From positions 124,001 through 188,000 of the forward strand of contig JADCGP010000005.1 in the NCBI GenBank assembly GCA_020248915.1: 64,000 nucleotides of DNA, read 5' to 3'. The notes beneath the pieces were generated by a model. That model was given only the letters and a program-made list of their open reading frames with translations. It had not been told where the DNA came from and did not search any database. Below are positions 34,375 through 45,248 of this stretch, piece by piece (position 1 is the stretch's first letter; each line of letters begins with the position of its first letter). Both the position numbers and the translations under genes were made by a program. This DNA comes from Rubrivivax sp. GTDB taxonomy: Bacteria > Pseudomonadota > Gammaproteobacteria > Burkholderiales > Burkholderiaceae_C.

Positions 34375-35715
34375 TCAGGACTGGGTGGCCTGTGCCCCGC
34401 GGGCCACTGGCCGGCCGATCTCCGCGACGGGAACGGCGACCTCGACGTTCCAGGACTCGAGCTCCGCACGGATGTGCTCGCGCATCCGGCTGCGGACCTC
34501 GTTCACCGCGTTGAAGAACCCCGCCATCATCAGCACCCAGATGTAGCGGCCGCGCGGCGTCAGGCGCAGCACGTCGCCATCGCGCCGCGTTGCGCCGAGC
34601 AGCCGCATCGCCACCAGCTCGGGCGCCAGCGCGCGCGCGACGTCGGTCCCGTGGCGGGCCCGCATCGCGGCCAGGTCCAGTTCGCCGCCGAACAGGCGCA
34701 TCAGCAGGTCGTAGCGCATCCGCTCGCGCGCCGACAGGCGCCGCTGCTCGGCGATGCCGCTGCCGCCGGCACCGACCCGCCGCAGGTAGTGGCGCAGCGA
34801 GAAGGTGGTCGAGTACATCGTGCCGCCGACGTAGCTGAACGCGCCGCTGCCGACACCGACGTAGTCGTCCTGGTCGATGATGTACTCGTCGTGAAGGTCC
34901 TGGCCGCGCGCGAAGCACCAGGCCGAGCTCGGGCGGTAGCCCGGCTGCAGCCGGCGCCCGATCAACTCGTACATCGGGTGGCGCAGCGCGGGGTCGGCGA
35001 ACCCCATCGTGCGCGCCATCCGGCGACGCGCGCCACGGGCAGTCATCAGCGGGTAGAACGAGACCTGCTCGACGCCAAGCCCGACAAGCCGGTCGAGGTC
35101 GTGCCCGAGCATCGCCAGGGTCTGCCCCGGCAGGTTGAAGATCATGTCGACGTTGAGGGTCGGCACGATGCCCTGCGCGGCCGCCAGCCGCTGGCGGATC
35201 TGCTCGCCGCTGCCGTACTTGTGCAGCCGGTCCATCGACGCGAGCAGGCCGTCGTCGAAGCTCTGCACGCCCACCGACAGGCGCGTCACGCCCGCGTCGC
35301 GCAGGCAATGCAGCAGCTCGGGCTGCAGGTGGTTGGGGTTGGTCTCCACCGAGATCGAGCGGACCGGCCACAGCGAGCGCACGAAGGCGAGCGTCTCCAG
35401 CAGCTGCGGCGGGTCGACGGTCGGCGTGCCGCCCCCGACGTAGACGTCCTGGAAGCGGAATCCGGCCGCGTGGTAAAGCGCGATCTCGCGCCGCAGCGCG
35501 TCGAAGTACGGCCGCGCCCGTGACGCGTCGAAGCGCACGCGATGGAACGAGCAGAACGGGCACAGCACCTCGCAGAACGGGACGTGCACGTACAGCTGGC
35601 AGGCGGCAGCCGGCGCGGGCGGCAGCTCCGGGGCGCGGCCGCCGGGCTCGAACTGCATCGCGCGCGCGTACTGGCGCTCCAGCAGCGCGATCAGCGGACG
35701 TTCGAACCACGGCAT
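34375..35715 (-). CDS. HemN/ChuW-like radical SAM protein
   Basis: 446 residues. Radical SAM cysteines C-x3-C-x2-C in VPFCEVLCPFCSFHRV (about residue 48), followed by VYVGGGTPTVDPPQL, SVETNPNHL, RLSVGVQSFDDGLL and MIFNLPGQTL, the pattern of oxygen-independent coproporphyrinogen oxidase relatives. The substrate could be coproporphyrinogen, or it may act in heme handling like HemW/ChuW. Cys-rich stretches beyond the SAM cluster are absent. Neighbouring low-oxygen genes make a heme-related anaerobic role attractive. Confidence 0.75.
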   Translation of the reverse strand: MPWFERPLIALLERQYARAMQFEPGGRAPELPPAPAAACQLYVHVPFCEVLCPFCSFHRVRFDASRARPYFDALRREIALYHAAGFRFQDVYVGGGTPTVDPPQLLETLAFVRSLWPVRSISVETNPNHLQPELLHCLRDAGVTRLSVGVQSFDDGLLASMDRLHKYGSGEQIRQRLAAAQGIVPTLNVDMIFNLPGQTLAMLGHDLDRLVGLGVEQVSFYPLMTARGARRRMARTMGFADPALRHPMYELIGRRLQPGYRPSSAWCFARGQDLHDEYIIDQDDYVGVGSGAFSYVGGTMYSTTFSLRHYLRRVGAGGSGIAEQRRLSARERMRYDLLMRLFGGELDLAAMRARHGTDVARALAPELVAMRLLGATRRDGDVLRLTPRGRYIWVLMMAGFFNAVNEVRSRMREHIRAELESWNVEVAVPVAEIGRPVARGAQATQS

Positions 35716-36128
35716 CGGGTGAGTCTAGGAGCCTGCGCGGCAGAAATCGATGCCGGCGTCATGTCCGGCGCAGGGTTCGCGGCGGGCCTGGCGCCCGCAC
35801 CGCGCCCGCCCAGGCGCCTGAGCCACGGTCGGGCTGCCGGGCGGGCTGCCGTGGGCTCGGGTGTCGGGTGCCCGCCCGACCCCCGCCCACGGGGCCTCAG
35901 CCGGTCCGTGACCTGCGGTAGGGCGCCGACATCGCCGGGCTGTCACTTCTAAAGCGGCTTCTCCGAATGACGCGCCAAGTCGTTCATTTCGTTAGCTTTT
36001 TTCCTCAGAAGATCGCTTCGAGCTTCCCTCCCTAAGTACTTGATTTACTTGATTTTTCGGGCATCGCCGCATTGACCCAGGGGTCGCGGTGGGCTAGAGT
36101 GGCGATTCGTGCAGTTGGGTGGGTTTCG
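35716..36128. other. 413-bp intergenic region ahead of the dcw cluster
   Basis: The left 230 bp is GC-rich without an identifiable gene. From about 35940 to 36065 it turns AT-rich (a T-run at 35998-36003 and a direct repeat ACTTGATTT at about 36038-36055). The right end carries the mra promoter and the MraZ boxes. No tRNA or small ORF with a convincing ribosome site was seen. Confidence 0.6.
36072..36100 (+). promoter_or_regulatory. Sigma-70-type promoter of the dcw cluster (Pmra)
   Basis: TTGACC (36072-36077), a 17-bp spacer, then TAGAGT (36095-36100). Transcription would start near 36107, in the middle of the MraZ boxes, as in the E. coli mra promoter. Confidence 0.65.
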
Positions 36129-36133
36129 GTGGA
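36089..36133 (+). promoter_or_regulatory. MraZ-binding boxes, five GTG-repeats at 10-bp spacing
   Basis: GTG triplets begin at 36089, 36099, 36109, 36119 and 36129, four followed by G: GTGGG, GTGGC, GTGCA, GTGGG, GTGGA. MraZ in other bacteria binds TGGGN-type direct repeats with exactly one helical turn between them. The array overlaps the -10, the start site and the mraZ start codon, fitting autorepression by MraZ. Confidence 0.7.
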
Positions 36134-36572
36134 GAGAGTGCCGTTTCGAGGGGGGCCGGTGGTGGCGCTCGACCAGAAGGGTCGGGTCACCGTGCCTGCG
36201 CGCTGGCGCGAGCAGTTGCAGGGCGCGGGCGTCGAGCGGCTGTGGATCACCAAGCACCCCGACGGCTGCCTCGGGCTGTATCCGCCGGCCGTGTTCGCGC
36301 AGATCGAGTCGACCGTGCTCGGCCTGACCTCGGAGGACGAGGCCTGGAAGCGGCTGATCAGCGGCAACGCCGAGGAAGTGGAGATCGACGCGACCTCGCG
36401 CGTGCTGGTCCCGCCGGACCTGCGGCGCTGGGCGGGGTTGGAGAAGGACATCAAGTTCATGGGCGTCGGCTCCCACTTCGAATTGTGGGACCTCGCCCGC
36501 TACGAGGTCCACGAGCACCAGGCCATCGCGCGCGGCCGGCCCGAGGCGCTGCGCGTGCTCAAGCTGGCGTGA
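36129..36572 (+). CDS. mraZ: Transcriptional regulator MraZ
   Basis: 147 residues from GTG 36129. Two SpoVT/AbrB-like halves are seen: [24 protein letters not shown] and [39 protein letters not shown]. It assembles as a ring and binds repeats ahead of its own gene. GGTGGG six bases upstream supports 36129; the GTG at 36138 would give the more usual short N-terminus. Its stop overlaps the rsmH GTG. Confidence 0.92.
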   Translation: MERVPFRGGPVVALDQKGRVTVPARWREQLQGAGVERLWITKHPDGCLGLYPPAVFAQIESTVLGLTSEDEAWKRLISGNAEEVEIDATSRVLVPPDLRRWAGLEKDIKFMGVGSHFELWDLARYEVHEHQAIARGRPEALRVLKLA

Positions 36573-37504
36573 ACCAGTCTGCCGAATGGTCGCACCGGAC
36601 CGTACTGCTCGACGAGGCCGTCGCGGCGCTGGTCACGCAGCCCGACGGGACCTATGTCGACGGGACGTTCGGGCGCGGCGGGCATGCGCGCGCGATCCTG
36701 GCCCGGCTCGGACCCGGCGGGAGGCTGCTGGCCTTCGACCGCGACCCGCAGGCCGTGGCCGCCGCGGCCTCGATCGCCGATGCGCGCTTTGCCATCGTGC
36801 ACGCCAGCTTCGCGCAGCTGCGCGGCGAGCTCGAGGCCCGTGGAATCGACCGCGTGCAGGGCGTGCTGCTGGACCTCGGCGTCAGCTCGCCGCAGCTCGA
36901 CGACCCGGGCCGCGGCTTCAGCTTCCGCTTCGACGCCCCGCTGGACATGCGGATGGACACCAGCCGCGGCGAGACCGCGGCCGACTTCCTGCGCCGTGCC
37001 GACGAGCGGGAGATCGAGAGGGTGCTGCGTGAGCTGGGCGAAGAACGGGCTGCTCGGCCGATTGCAAAGGCGGTTGTCGCTCGCCGGGAGGCAGGCGTAC
37101 CCGTCGGGCGCACCGGCGAACTGGCCGCGCTCGTGGCTCGCGCCGTGCGCTCCCGCGAGGCGGGACAGGCCCCCGCGACCCGCACGTTCCAGGCTCTTCG
37201 GATTCACGTCAACGGCGAGCTCGAGGCTCTCGACGTCGGCCTCGAGGCTGCGCTCGCGGTGCTTGCCCCCGGGGGGAGGCTGGTGGTGATCAGCTTCCAC
37301 TCGCTGGAGGACCGCCGCGTCAAGGCCTTCATCGCGCGCGAGAGCCGCGACGCGCCCGACCGCCGCGCGCCCTTCGCGCCGGCGCGGCCGCTGCGGCTGC
37401 TGGACTGCGGCCGCACCCGGCCCGCCCCGTCCGAGGTCGCGGCCAACCCGCGCGCGCGCTCGGCGGTGATGCGCGTGGCCGAGCGCACCGGGGTGCCGGC
37501 GTGA
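36569..37504 (+). CDS. rsmH: 16S rRNA (cytosine-1402 N4)-methyltransferase RsmH
   Basis: 311 residues, normal length. [30 protein letters not shown] (SAM site), [22 protein letters not shown] and the C-terminal [16 protein letters not shown] are all diagnostic. It methylates C1402 of 16S rRNA in the cytoplasm. GTG start overlapping mraZ by 4 bp (GTGA) and ftsL by 4 bp. Confidence 0.96.
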   Translation: MNQSAEWSHRTVLLDEAVAALVTQPDGTYVDGTFGRGGHARAILARLGPGGRLLAFDRDPQAVAAAASIADARFAIVHASFAQLRGELEARGIDRVQGVLLDLGVSSPQLDDPGRGFSFRFDAPLDMRMDTSRGETAADFLRRADEREIERVLRELGEERAARPIAKAVVARREAGVPVGRTGELAALVARAVRSREAGQAPATRTFQALRIHVNGELEALDVGLEAALAVLAPGGRLVVISFHSLEDRRVKAFIARESRDAPDRRAPFAPARPLRLLDCGRTRPAPSEVAANPRARSAVMRVAERTGVPA

Positions 37505-37821
37505 GGCTGGCCGCCCTGCTCGTCGTGGCGCTGCTCGGCAGCTGCCTGCTGCTGGTGCGCACCGGCTACGAGGCGCGGCGCCTGTTCGCCGAACTCGACA
37601 AGGCGCGCGCAGAGCAGCGCCGGCTCGACGCCGAGTACCGGCGGCTGGACGCCGAGCGCCAGGCGCAGGCGACGCACCTGCGCGTGGAGAAGGTCGCGCG
37701 CGACCGGCTCGCGATGCGCCCGGCCGCCCCGGGCGTGACGGCGTACGTCGTCGACGACGCGCATGCCGCGCCGGCGGCCGTGGTCAGCGCGGCGGCGGGC
37801 ACGCGAGGGAGCGCGCGGTGA
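37501..37821 (+). CDS. ftsL: Cell division protein FtsL
   Basis: 106 residues: a short cytoplasmic start, one membrane helix ([17 protein letters not shown]), then a heptad-like segment ([29 protein letters not shown]) that pairs with FtsB in the divisome. GTG start. Length and position between rsmH and ftsI are decisive, as FtsL conservation is low. Ala-rich tail after about residue 80. Confidence 0.9.
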   Translation: MRLAALLVVALLGSCLLLVRTGYEARRLFAELDKARAEQRRLDAEYRRLDAERQAQATHLRVEKVARDRLAMRPAAPGVTAYVVDDAHAAPAAVVSAAAGTRGSAR

Positions 37822-39614
37822 GTGGCGCCGGACGGTCGGTCCGCGGCAGCGGCAGCGGCGGCACGCGGGCGCTGAACTACGCGACCAGCCCGCTGCTGAC
37901 CAGCCGCACCCCGCCCTGGCGCTCGCGCTTCGTCGTCATCCTGCTGGCCGCGGGGTTCTCGGTGCTGCTCGGGCGGGCGCTGTACGTGCAGGTGCTGGCC
38001 GCCGACTTCTACCAGGCGCAGGGCGAGAAGCGCTTCGTGCACCGGCAGCCGCTGCCGGCCAGCCGCGGCCGCATCCTAGACCGCAACGGCCTCGTGCTCG
38101 CCACCAGCGTGGCAATGCCCTCGGTGCAGCTCGACCTGAAGGCCTTCCAGACCGATCCGGGCCCGCGCCCGGCCCGGGTGGCGCAGCTCGCCGGCGCGCT
38201 CGGTCTCGCCCCGGCCGACCTGGCCGAGCGGATCGACGGCGCCAGCGGCACGGTGGTGCTGCGCCGCCATGTCGACGAGGCGGCCTGGCAGGCCGTGCAG
38301 GCGCTGCAGATCAAGGGCATCGGCGAGACCCGGGAGTTCAAGCGCCGCTACCCCGAGGGCGAGGCGGCGGCCCACGTCGTCGGCTTCACCGACATCGACG
38401 ACCGCGGCCAGGAGGGCGTCGAGCTCGCCTTCGACATCCGGCTGCAGGGTCGCGCCGGGCAGCGCACCGTGGTCCGCGACCGGCTCGGCCGCGTGGTCGA
38501 GGATCTCGACGCGCCCGTCGAGCCGGTCCACGGGCAGGACGTGATGCTGGCCATCGACAGCAAGGTCCAGTTCTTCGCCTGGCAGCGCGTCCGCGACGCG
38601 GTGCGCGAGCACGGCGCCCGCGCCGGCAGCGTCGTCGTGCTGGACGTGCGGTCTGGCGAGGTGCTGGCGCTGGCCAACTACCCGAGCTTCGACCCGGCGC
38701 GCCGGCAGAACCTGGGCGGCGAGCGACTGCTCAACCGGGCGCTGACCGACACCTTCGAGCCCGGCTCGACGATGAAGCCCTTCATCGCCGCGCTCGCGCT
38801 GGAGACGGGCCGCGTCCGCGCGACGACCCCGATCGACACCGCCCCGGGCACGATCACCGTGACCGGCTCGACGATCCGCGATGCCCATCCGCACGGCGTG
38901 CTGAGTGTCGCCGAGGTGATCCAGAAGTCGAGCAACGTGGGCACCGTCAAGCTCGCGCTGTCGATGGACCGGCGCGAGATGTGGGAGCTGTACACCGCCA
39001 TCGGGCTGGGGCAGAAGCCGCGCATCGACTTCCCCGGCGCGGTCAGCGGCCGGCTGCGGCCCTGGAAGTCGTGGCGGCCGATCGAGCACGCCACGATGAG
39101 CTACGGCTACGGCCTGTCGGCCAGCCTGCTGCAGCTGGCCCGGACCTACACGGTCTTCGCCCGCGACGGCGAACTGATCCCGCTGACCATCGTCCGCCGC
39201 GAGGACGCCGCCCCGGTGGCGGGCCAGCGCGTGCTGTCCGCGGGCACCGCGCGCGAGGTGCGGCAGATGCTGCAGCTGGCCGCCGGCCCGGGCGGCACGG
39301 CACCCAAGGCCCAGGCGCTGGGCTACTCCGTGGGCGGCAAGACCGGCACCGTCCGCAAGCAGGAGGGCAAGGCCTACGGCAGCAAGTACCGCTCGTGGTT
39401 CGTCGGCCTGGCCCCGGTGGCCGACCCGCGCATCGTCGTCGCGGTGATGGTCGACGAGCCGTCCCGAGGTGTCTTCTACGGAGGCGAGGTCGCCGCGCCG
39501 GTGTTCAGCCAGGTCGTGCAGCAGACGCTGCGGATGATGAACGTGCAGCCCGACCTCGACGTGAAGGCGCAGATCGTCGGCAAGCCGGTGGCTGCCGAGG
39601 TGGAGAGCTTCTGA
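37818..39614 (+). CDS. ftsI: Septal peptidoglycan transpeptidase FtsI (PBP3)
   Basis: 598 residues. One N-terminal membrane helix (about 37-55), the pedestal with RGRILDRNG, then the penicillin-binding domain with S317-T-M-K320, S371-S-N373 and K508-T-G510. It cross-links septal peptidoglycan with FtsW. GTG start in 4-bp overlap with ftsL; its TGA shares one base with the murE ATG (TGATG). Confidence 0.97.
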   Translation: MSGAGRSVRGSGSGGTRALNYATSPLLTSRTPPWRSRFVVILLAAGFSVLLGRALYVQVLAADFYQAQGEKRFVHRQPLPASRGRILDRNGLVLATSVAMPSVQLDLKAFQTDPGPRPARVAQLAGALGLAPADLAERIDGASGTVVLRRHVDEAAWQAVQALQIKGIGETREFKRRYPEGEAAAHVVGFTDIDDRGQEGVELAFDIRLQGRAGQRTVVRDRLGRVVEDLDAPVEPVHGQDVMLAIDSKVQFFAWQRVRDAVREHGARAGSVVVLDVRSGEVLALANYPSFDPARRQNLGGERLLNRALTDTFEPGSTMKPFIAALALETGRVRATTPIDTAPGTITVTGSTIRDAHPHGVLSVAEVIQKSSNVGTVKLALSMDRREMWELYTAIGLGQKPRIDFPGAVSGRLRPWKSWRPIEHATMSYGYGLSASLLQLARTYTVFARDGELIPLTIVRREDAAPVAGQRVLSAGTAREVRQMLQLAAGPGGTAPKAQALGYSVGGKTGTVRKQEGKAYGSKYRSWFVGLAPVADPRIVVAVMVDEPSRGVFYGGEVAAPVFSQVVQQTLRMMNVQPDLDVKAQIVGKPVAAEVESF

Positions 39615-41104
39615 TGCCCGCCGTGCAGCGCCTCGACAACACCGCGGACGCCGTGCGCTGGCTGCACGAGCGTGGCGCCGCGGGGCTGGCGGCGGACAGC
39701 CGCGCGCTGCGCCCGGGCGAGGCCTTCGTGGCGTGGCCGGGGCAGGCCACCGACGGCCGCCGCTTCGTCGCCGACGCGCTCGCCCGCGGCGCGGCCGCCT
39801 GCGTGGTCGAGGCCGAGGGTGTCGAGGTGCACGGCTTCGACGACGCCCGCATCGCGACCCTGGCCGGGCTGAAGGCGGCCGCCGGCCCGCTGGCCGACCG
39901 CTGGTACCGGCACCCGAGTGCGGAGCTCGACGTCGTGGCGGTCACGGGCACCAACGGCAAGACCTCGACCGCGTGCTGGATCGCCGAGGCGCTGGCGCGC
40001 ACCGGGCGGCGTGCGGCTGTCGTCGGCACGCTGGGCATCGGCGAGCCGGGCGCACTGGTCCCGACCGGCCTGACCACGCCCGATCCGGTGACGCTGCAGC
40101 GCGCCCTGCGCGGCTTCGTCGACCGCGGCGTCCGAGCGTGCGCGATGGAGGCCTCGTCGATCGGGCTGGCCGAGCAGCGCCTGGAGGGCACCCGGATCGC
40201 GGTGGCGGTGTTCACCAACTTCACGCGCGACCACCTCGACTACCACGGCACGATGGATGCCTACTGGGCGGCCAAGCGCCGGCTGTTCGACTGGCCGGGC
40301 CTGCGCGCGGCGGTGGTCAACATCGACGACCCGCGCGGCGCCGGGCTGGCCGACGAACTGCGCGGCAGCGGCATCGAGCTGTGGACCTGCTCGTGGCGCG
40401 GCGACGCCCGTCTGGTGGCCGGCGCGCTGCGGCACGGCCCGCAGGGCCTGGCCTTCGACGTCGTCGAGGACGGCACCCGCCGCACGCTGCAGACGGCACT
40501 GGTCGGCGAGTACAACGCGAGCAACCTGCTGGGCGTGCTCGGAGCGCTGCGCGCGCTCGGCGTGCCGGCCGACGCTGCGGTGGCCGCTGCGGCCGCATCG
40601 GGGCCGGTCCCGGGCCGGATGCAGCGGGTTCCAGGCGGCGACGTCGAGGTCGTCGTCGACTACGCCCACACGCCCGACGCGCTGGCGCAGGTGCTCCAGG
40701 CGCTGCGCCCGCTGGCCGCGGCGCGGGGCGGGCGCCTTTGGTGCGTGTTCGGCTGCGGCGGCAACCGCGACGCCACCAAGCGCGGGCCGATGGGCGCCAT
40801 CGCGGCGCGCGTCGCCGACCGCGCCGTGCTGACCAGCGACAACCCGCGCGACGAGGACCCGGCCGCGATCCTGGCGCAGGTCCTCGGCGGCATCGAGCGC
40901 CGCGACGCCGTGGAGGTGATCGCCGACCGTGCCGCCGCGATCGCGCACGCCATCGGCGGCGCGGCGAACGGCGACGTCGTGCTGCTGGCCGGCAAGGGCC
41001 ACGAGGAGCACCAGGAGGTCGCTGGTCGGCGGTACCCGTTCTCGGACCTCGCCGAGGCGCGCAAGGCGCTCGCGCGGCGCGCGGCGGCGGGGTGCGCCCG
41101 ATGA
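39614..41104 (+). CDS. murE: UDP-MurNAc-tripeptide ligase MurE
   Basis: 496 residues. The ATP-binding site is [11 protein letters not shown] (about 111-120). The DNPR motif (TSDNPRDEDPAAI) marks meso-diaminopimelate as the amino acid added. Further blocks are FTNFTRDHLDYHGTMDAYWAAK and VDYAHTPDAL. Cytoplasmic step of peptidoglycan synthesis. The ATG at 39614 is fixed by the TGATG junction with ftsI. Confidence 0.97.
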   Translation: MPAVQRLDNTADAVRWLHERGAAGLAADSRALRPGEAFVAWPGQATDGRRFVADALARGAAACVVEAEGVEVHGFDDARIATLAGLKAAAGPLADRWYRHPSAELDVVAVTGTNGKTSTACWIAEALARTGRRAAVVGTLGIGEPGALVPTGLTTPDPVTLQRALRGFVDRGVRACAMEASSIGLAEQRLEGTRIAVAVFTNFTRDHLDYHGTMDAYWAAKRRLFDWPGLRAAVVNIDDPRGAGLADELRGSGIELWTCSWRGDARLVAGALRHGPQGLAFDVVEDGTRRTLQTALVGEYNASNLLGVLGALRALGVPADAAVAAAAASGPVPGRMQRVPGGDVEVVVDYAHTPDALAQVLQALRPLAAARGGRLWCVFGCGGNRDATKRGPMGAIAARVADRAVLTSDNPRDEDPAAILAQVLGGIERRDAVEVIADRAAAIAHAIGGAANGDVVLLAGKGHEEHQEVAGRRYPFSDLAEARKALARRAAAGCAR

Positions 41105-42513
41105 TGACCCTGGCCCAGGCGCACGCGCTGCTGCCCGCCTCCACGCTGGTGGGCGACCCGGGAGTGCTGTTCCGCCGCGTGCACAGCGACACGCGCACGC
41201 TGAAGCCCGGCGACCTGTTCGTCGCGCTGCGCGGCGAGCGCTTCGACGGCCACGACTACCTGCTGCAGGCGGTGGCCGCCGGCGCCGTCGCGGCCCTGGC
41301 CGAGCGCGGCCTGTCGCCCGGCCTGCCCGGCCTGCAGGTGGCCGATACGCTGCAGGCCCTGCAGGCGCTGGCCGCCGCCTGGCGCGCGCGGCTGCACCTG
41401 CCGCTGATCGCGGTGACCGGCAGCAACGGCAAGACGACCGTCACGCAGATGACGGCCTCGATCCTGCGCGCGTGGCTGGGCGAGGCGGCGTTCGCGACGA
41501 AGGGCAACCTGAACAACCACATCGGCGTGCCCCTGATGCTGCTGCGCCTGCGCCAGGACGACGAGGTCTGGCACCGGGCGGCGGTGCTGGAGCTCGGCAT
41601 GAACCGCCCCGGCGAGATCGCGCTGCTGGCGCGGCTGGCGATGCCGACCATCGCGCTGGTCAACAACGCGCAGCGCGAGCACCAGGAGTTCCTCGACGGC
41701 GTGGAGACCGTGGCGCAGGAAAACGGCGCCGTGATCGACGCGCTGCCGGCCTCGGGCACGGTGGTGGTGCCGGCCGACGACCGCTTCACCCCGGCCTGGC
41801 GCGCCCGCGCCGGGGGGCGGCGCGTGCTGACGTTCGCGCTCGAGTCGAGCGCCGACGTCGCCATCGGCGGCCAGTGGCAGGGCCCCGGCGGGCCGGGCGA
41901 CGCCGAGGGCGGGGCGGCGCCGGCGTGGCAGGTCACGCTGGCCACGCCCTGGGGCATGGCGACGACGACGTTGCGGCAGGGCGGGCGTCACAACCTGAAG
42001 AACGCCGCCGCGGCCGCGGCCTGCGCCCTCGCGGCCGGCGCGCCACTGCAGGCCGTCGCCGCCGGGCTGGCGGCGTTCGAGCCGGTCGGCGGCCGCTCGC
42101 GGCTGCTCGCGATCCGCCGCGGCGGGCGCGCCGCCACGCTGGTGGACGACGCCTACAACGCCAACCCCGACTCGGTGCGCGCCGCGATCGACCTGCTGGC
42201 CTCGCTGCCGGGCCCGCGCTGGCTGATCCTGGGCGACATGGGCGAGGTCGGCGCGCGCGGACCGCAGTTCCACGCCGAGGTCGGTGCGTATGCCCGCGAG
42301 CGCGGCATCGAGACGGTCTGGACGGCCGGTGCGCTGGGCGTGCACGCGGCGGCCGACCGGCACTTCGCCGATGCGGCGGCGCTCCGCGACGCCCTGGCCG
42401 GGGGGCCCGCGGCGGTCTCGCTGCTGGTCAAGGGTTCGCGCTTCATGAAGATGGAAAGCGTCGTCGCCGCGCTGCAGCAGGCGTCCGCGCAGGGAGGCCC
42501 GATTGCTGCTTAG
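41101..42513 (+). CDS. murF: UDP-MurNAc-tripeptide-D-Ala-D-Ala ligase MurF
   Basis: 470 residues. [13 protein letters not shown] is the P-loop, with [30 protein letters not shown] and [18 protein letters not shown] following. It adds D-Ala-D-Ala in the cytoplasm. ATG 41101 overlaps murE by 4 bp; an immediate second ATG (41104) is the alternative. An internal Gly/Ala-rich loop around residues 260-282 is longer than average. Confidence 0.96.
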   Translation: MMTLAQAHALLPASTLVGDPGVLFRRVHSDTRTLKPGDLFVALRGERFDGHDYLLQAVAAGAVAALAERGLSPGLPGLQVADTLQALQALAAAWRARLHLPLIAVTGSNGKTTVTQMTASILRAWLGEAAFATKGNLNNHIGVPLMLLRLRQDDEVWHRAAVLELGMNRPGEIALLARLAMPTIALVNNAQREHQEFLDGVETVAQENGAVIDALPASGTVVVPADDRFTPAWRARAGGRRVLTFALESSADVAIGGQWQGPGGPGDAEGGAAPAWQVTLATPWGMATTTLRQGGRHNLKNAAAAAACALAAGAPLQAVAAGLAAFEPVGGRSRLLAIRRGGRAATLVDDAYNANPDSVRAAIDLLASLPGPRWLILGDMGEVGARGPQFHAEVGAYARERGIETVWTAGALGVHAAADRHFADAAALRDALAGGPAAVSLLVKGSRFMKMESVVAALQQASAQGGPIAA

Positions 42514-43684
42514 CTTGTCGGAGTGGCTGCTGGCGATGTACCCGCAGGAGCTCTCGTTCCTGCGCGTCTTCCAGTACCTGACGTTCCGCGCCGTGCTGGC
42601 GGCGACCACCGCGCTGCTGATCGGCCTGGCCTTCGGACCCTGGGTGATCCGCAAGCTCACCGAGATGAAGATCGGCCAGCCGATCCGCGAGTACGGCGTG
42701 CAGAGCCACCTGGGCAAGCGCGGCACGCCGACGATGGGCGGGGTTCTGGTGCTGATCGGCATCGGCACCAGCACCGTGCTGTGGTTCGACTGGACCAACC
42801 GCTTCGTCTGGGTCGTGATGCTGGTGACCTTCGGCTTCGGCGCGATCGGCTGGGTCGACGACTGGCGCAAGGTCGTCCACAAGAACCCCGAGGGCATGCG
42901 CTCGCGCGAGAAGTTCTTCTGGCAGACGGTGATCGCGCTGGTGGCCTCGACCTACCTTGCGTTCTCGGTGGCCGAGACCAGCAACGTGCGCGTGCTCGAG
43001 CTGTTCCTGCGCTGGGTCGGCAGCGGCTTCTCGACCGAGCTGCCGCCGCGCGCAGACCTGATCGTGCCCTTCTTCAAGGCCGTCAGCTACCCGCTCGGCG
43101 TCTGGGGCTTCATCGTCTGCGCCTGGTTCGTGATCGTCGGCGCCAGCAACGCCGTGAACTTCACCGACGGCCTCGACGGCCTGGCCATCATGCCGGTGGT
43201 GATGGTGGGCTCGGCGCTCGGCGTCTTCGCCTATGTCGTGGGCAACGTCAACTTCTCGCGCTACCTGCTGTTCCCCTACATCCCGGGCGCGGGCGAACTG
43301 CTGATCTTCTGCGCCGCCATGGCCGGCGCGGGGCTGGCCTTCCTGTGGTTCAACGCCAACCCGGCGCAGGTGTTCATGGGCGACGTCGGAGCGCTCGCGC
43401 TCGGAGGCGCGCTGGGCACGATCGCGGTCATCACGCGCCAGGAGCTCGTGCTCGGCATCATGGGCGGCATCTTCGTCGCCGAGATGCTGTCGGTGATGCT
43501 GCAGGTGTCCTGGTTCAAGTACACCAAGCGCCGCTACGGCGAGGGCCGGCGCATCTTCCTGATGGCGCCGCTGCACCACCACTTCGAGAAGAAGGGCTGG
43601 ACCGAGAACCAGGTCGTCGTGCGCTTCTGGATCGTCACGATGCTGCTGTGCCTGGTGGGCCTGGCCAGCCTGAAGCTGCGGTGA
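42503..43684 (+). CDS. mraY: Phospho-MurNAc-pentapeptide translocase MraY
   Basis: 393 residues, ten membrane helices. KRGTPTMGG, the catalytic aspartates in [10 protein letters not shown] and [26 protein letters not shown] and [13 protein letters not shown] are the family motifs. It makes lipid I. Start is TTG at 42503, 11 bp inside murF; no better start exists and the N-terminus ([23 protein letters not shown]) matches the family. Confidence 0.97.
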   Translation: MLLSLSEWLLAMYPQELSFLRVFQYLTFRAVLAATTALLIGLAFGPWVIRKLTEMKIGQPIREYGVQSHLGKRGTPTMGGVLVLIGIGTSTVLWFDWTNRFVWVVMLVTFGFGAIGWVDDWRKVVHKNPEGMRSREKFFWQTVIALVASTYLAFSVAETSNVRVLELFLRWVGSGFSTELPPRADLIVPFFKAVSYPLGVWGFIVCAWFVIVGASNAVNFTDGLDGLAIMPVVMVGSALGVFAYVVGNVNFSRYLLFPYIPGAGELLIFCAAMAGAGLAFLWFNANPAQVFMGDVGALALGGALGTIAVITRQELVLGIMGGIFVAEMLSVMLQVSWFKYTKRRYGEGRRIFLMAPLHHHFEKKGWTENQVVVRFWIVTMLLCLVGLASLKLR

Positions 43685-43688
43685 GGCG

Positions 43689-45248
43689 ATGAACGGCCAG
43701 CAGGTGCTCGTCCTCGGCCTCGGCGCCAGCGGCCTGGCGATGGCGCGCTGGTGCGCACGCGCCGGCGCCCGCGTGTGGGTCTGGGACTCGCGCGCCGAGC
43801 CGCCGCAGGCCGCGGAGCTGGCGCGCGACTGCCCGCAGGCCGAGCGCCTGGCGGCCGCCTTCGACGGCGCGGGCGGCGACGCGCAGGCCGCGCGTGCGCT
43901 CGAGGGTGTCGCGCGGGTGCTGAAGAGCCCGGGGCTCGCGCCGCACGATCCGCGTGTCGAGCCGCTGCTGCGCCAGGCCCGCGCGCTCGGGGTGCCGGTG
44001 CAGGGCGAGCTCGACCTGTTCGCGCAGGCGCTCGAGGCGCTGCGCCTCGAACGCGACTACTCGCCGCGCGTGCTGGCCGTCACCGGCACCAACGGCAAGA
44101 CCACGACCACGGCGATGACGGCCCTGCTGGTGGCGCGTGCCGGACGCCGCGTCGCGATGGCCGGCAACGTCGGCCCGACGTTGCTGGACACGCTGGCGCA
44201 GGCGCTGGCCGCCGGCGTGCTGCCCGAGGTCTGGGTGCTGGAACTGTCGAGCTTCCAGCTCGAGGGCGGGGGTAACGGAGTGGCCGGCTTCGAGCCCGAT
44301 GCGGCGGCGGTGCTGAACGTGACGCAGGACCACCTCGACTGGCACGGCTCGATGGAAGCCTATGTGCGGGCGAAGGCACGCGTGTTCGGCAGCCGCGGGG
44401 TGATGGTGCTCAACCGCGACGACCCGCTGGTCGAGGCGATGGCGCCGCCGCCACCCGCCCCGGTGCGCGGCCGCGCGGCGGTGCGCACCCCGCCGCGCCC
44501 CGTGCTGCGCTTCGGCCTCGGCGCCCCCGGTGCGCCGGGCGACTTCGGCCTCGTGGTCGAGGGCGGCATGGCGTGGCTGGTGCGCGCGCTGCCGGACGAG
44601 GCCGAGGCGGGGTCGCGCCGCAGCGGAGCGCCCGAGCCCGCCCCGCTGCACCTGCAGCGCCTGATGCCCGCCGACGCGCTGCGCGTGCGCGGCCGCCACA
44701 ACGCGGCCAACGCGCTGGCCGCGCTGGCGCTGGCCTGCGCGATCGGCTGCCCGCTCGCGCCGATGCTGCACGGGCTGCGCGAGTACGGCGGCGAGCCGCA
44801 CCGCGTCCAGTGGATCGGCAACGTGGGCGAGATCGAGGCCTACGACGACAGCAAGGGCACCAACGTCGGCGCGACGGTGGCCGCGCTGCAGGGGCTGGGC
44901 GCCGACCGCGCTCCGGCGCGGCTGGTCGTCATCCTCGGCGGCGACGGCAAGGGCCAGGACTTCGCGCCGCTGGCGCCCGCGGTGCAGGCGCACGCGCGCG
45001 CAGCGGCACTGATCGGCCGCGACGCCGGCCGGATCGCCGACGCGCTGGCGGGCACCGGGGTGCCGCTGCAGCGGCACGACACGCTCGAGGCCGCCGTCGC
45101 CTGGTGCCACGGACAGGCCCAGCCCGGCGACGCGATGTTGCTGTCGCCGGCCTGTGCCAGCCTGGACATGTTCCGCGACTACGCGCACCGCGCCGAGGTC
45201 TTCGCGGCCGCGGTGGGTGCGCTGGCCGCCGAAAGGGGTCAACCGTGA
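43689..45248 (+). CDS. murD: UDP-MurNAc-L-Ala:D-Glu ligase MurD
   Basis: 519 residues, longer than the usual 440-500. [22 protein letters not shown] starts the first domain, [17 protein letters not shown] is the P-loop, and [16 protein letters not shown] and [16 protein letters not shown] follow. The extra length is a Pro/Ala/Arg-rich insertion at about 255-320, probably a surface loop. Overlaps ftsW by 4 bp. Confidence 0.96.
   Translation: MNGQQVLVLGLGASGLAMARWCARAGARVWVWDSRAEPPQAAELARDCPQAERLAAAFDGAGGDAQAARALEGVARVLKSPGLAPHDPRVEPLLRQARALGVPVQGELDLFAQALEALRLERDYSPRVLAVTGTNGKTTTTAMTALLVARAGRRVAMAGNVGPTLLDTLAQALAAGVLPEVWVLELSSFQLEGGGNGVAGFEPDAAAVLNVTQDHLDWHGSMEAYVRAKARVFGSRGVMVLNRDDPLVEAMAPPPPAPVRGRAAVRTPPRPVLRFGLGAPGAPGDFGLVVEGGMAWLVRALPDEAEAGSRRSGAPEPAPLHLQRLMPADALRVRGRHNAANALAALALACAIGCPLAPMLHGLREYGGEPHRVQWIGNVGEIEAYDDSKGTNVGATVAALQGLGADRAPARLVVILGGDGKGQDFAPLAPAVQAHARAAALIGRDAGRIADALAGTGVPLQRHDTLEAAVAWCHGQAQPGDAMLLSPACASLDMFRDYAHRAEVFAAAVGALAAERGQP

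Noticed and set aside
34375..35715. Calling the radical SAM gene hemN outright
   Set aside because: The sequence fits the superfamily, but features separating HemN, HemW and ChuW/HutW could not be decided by eye.
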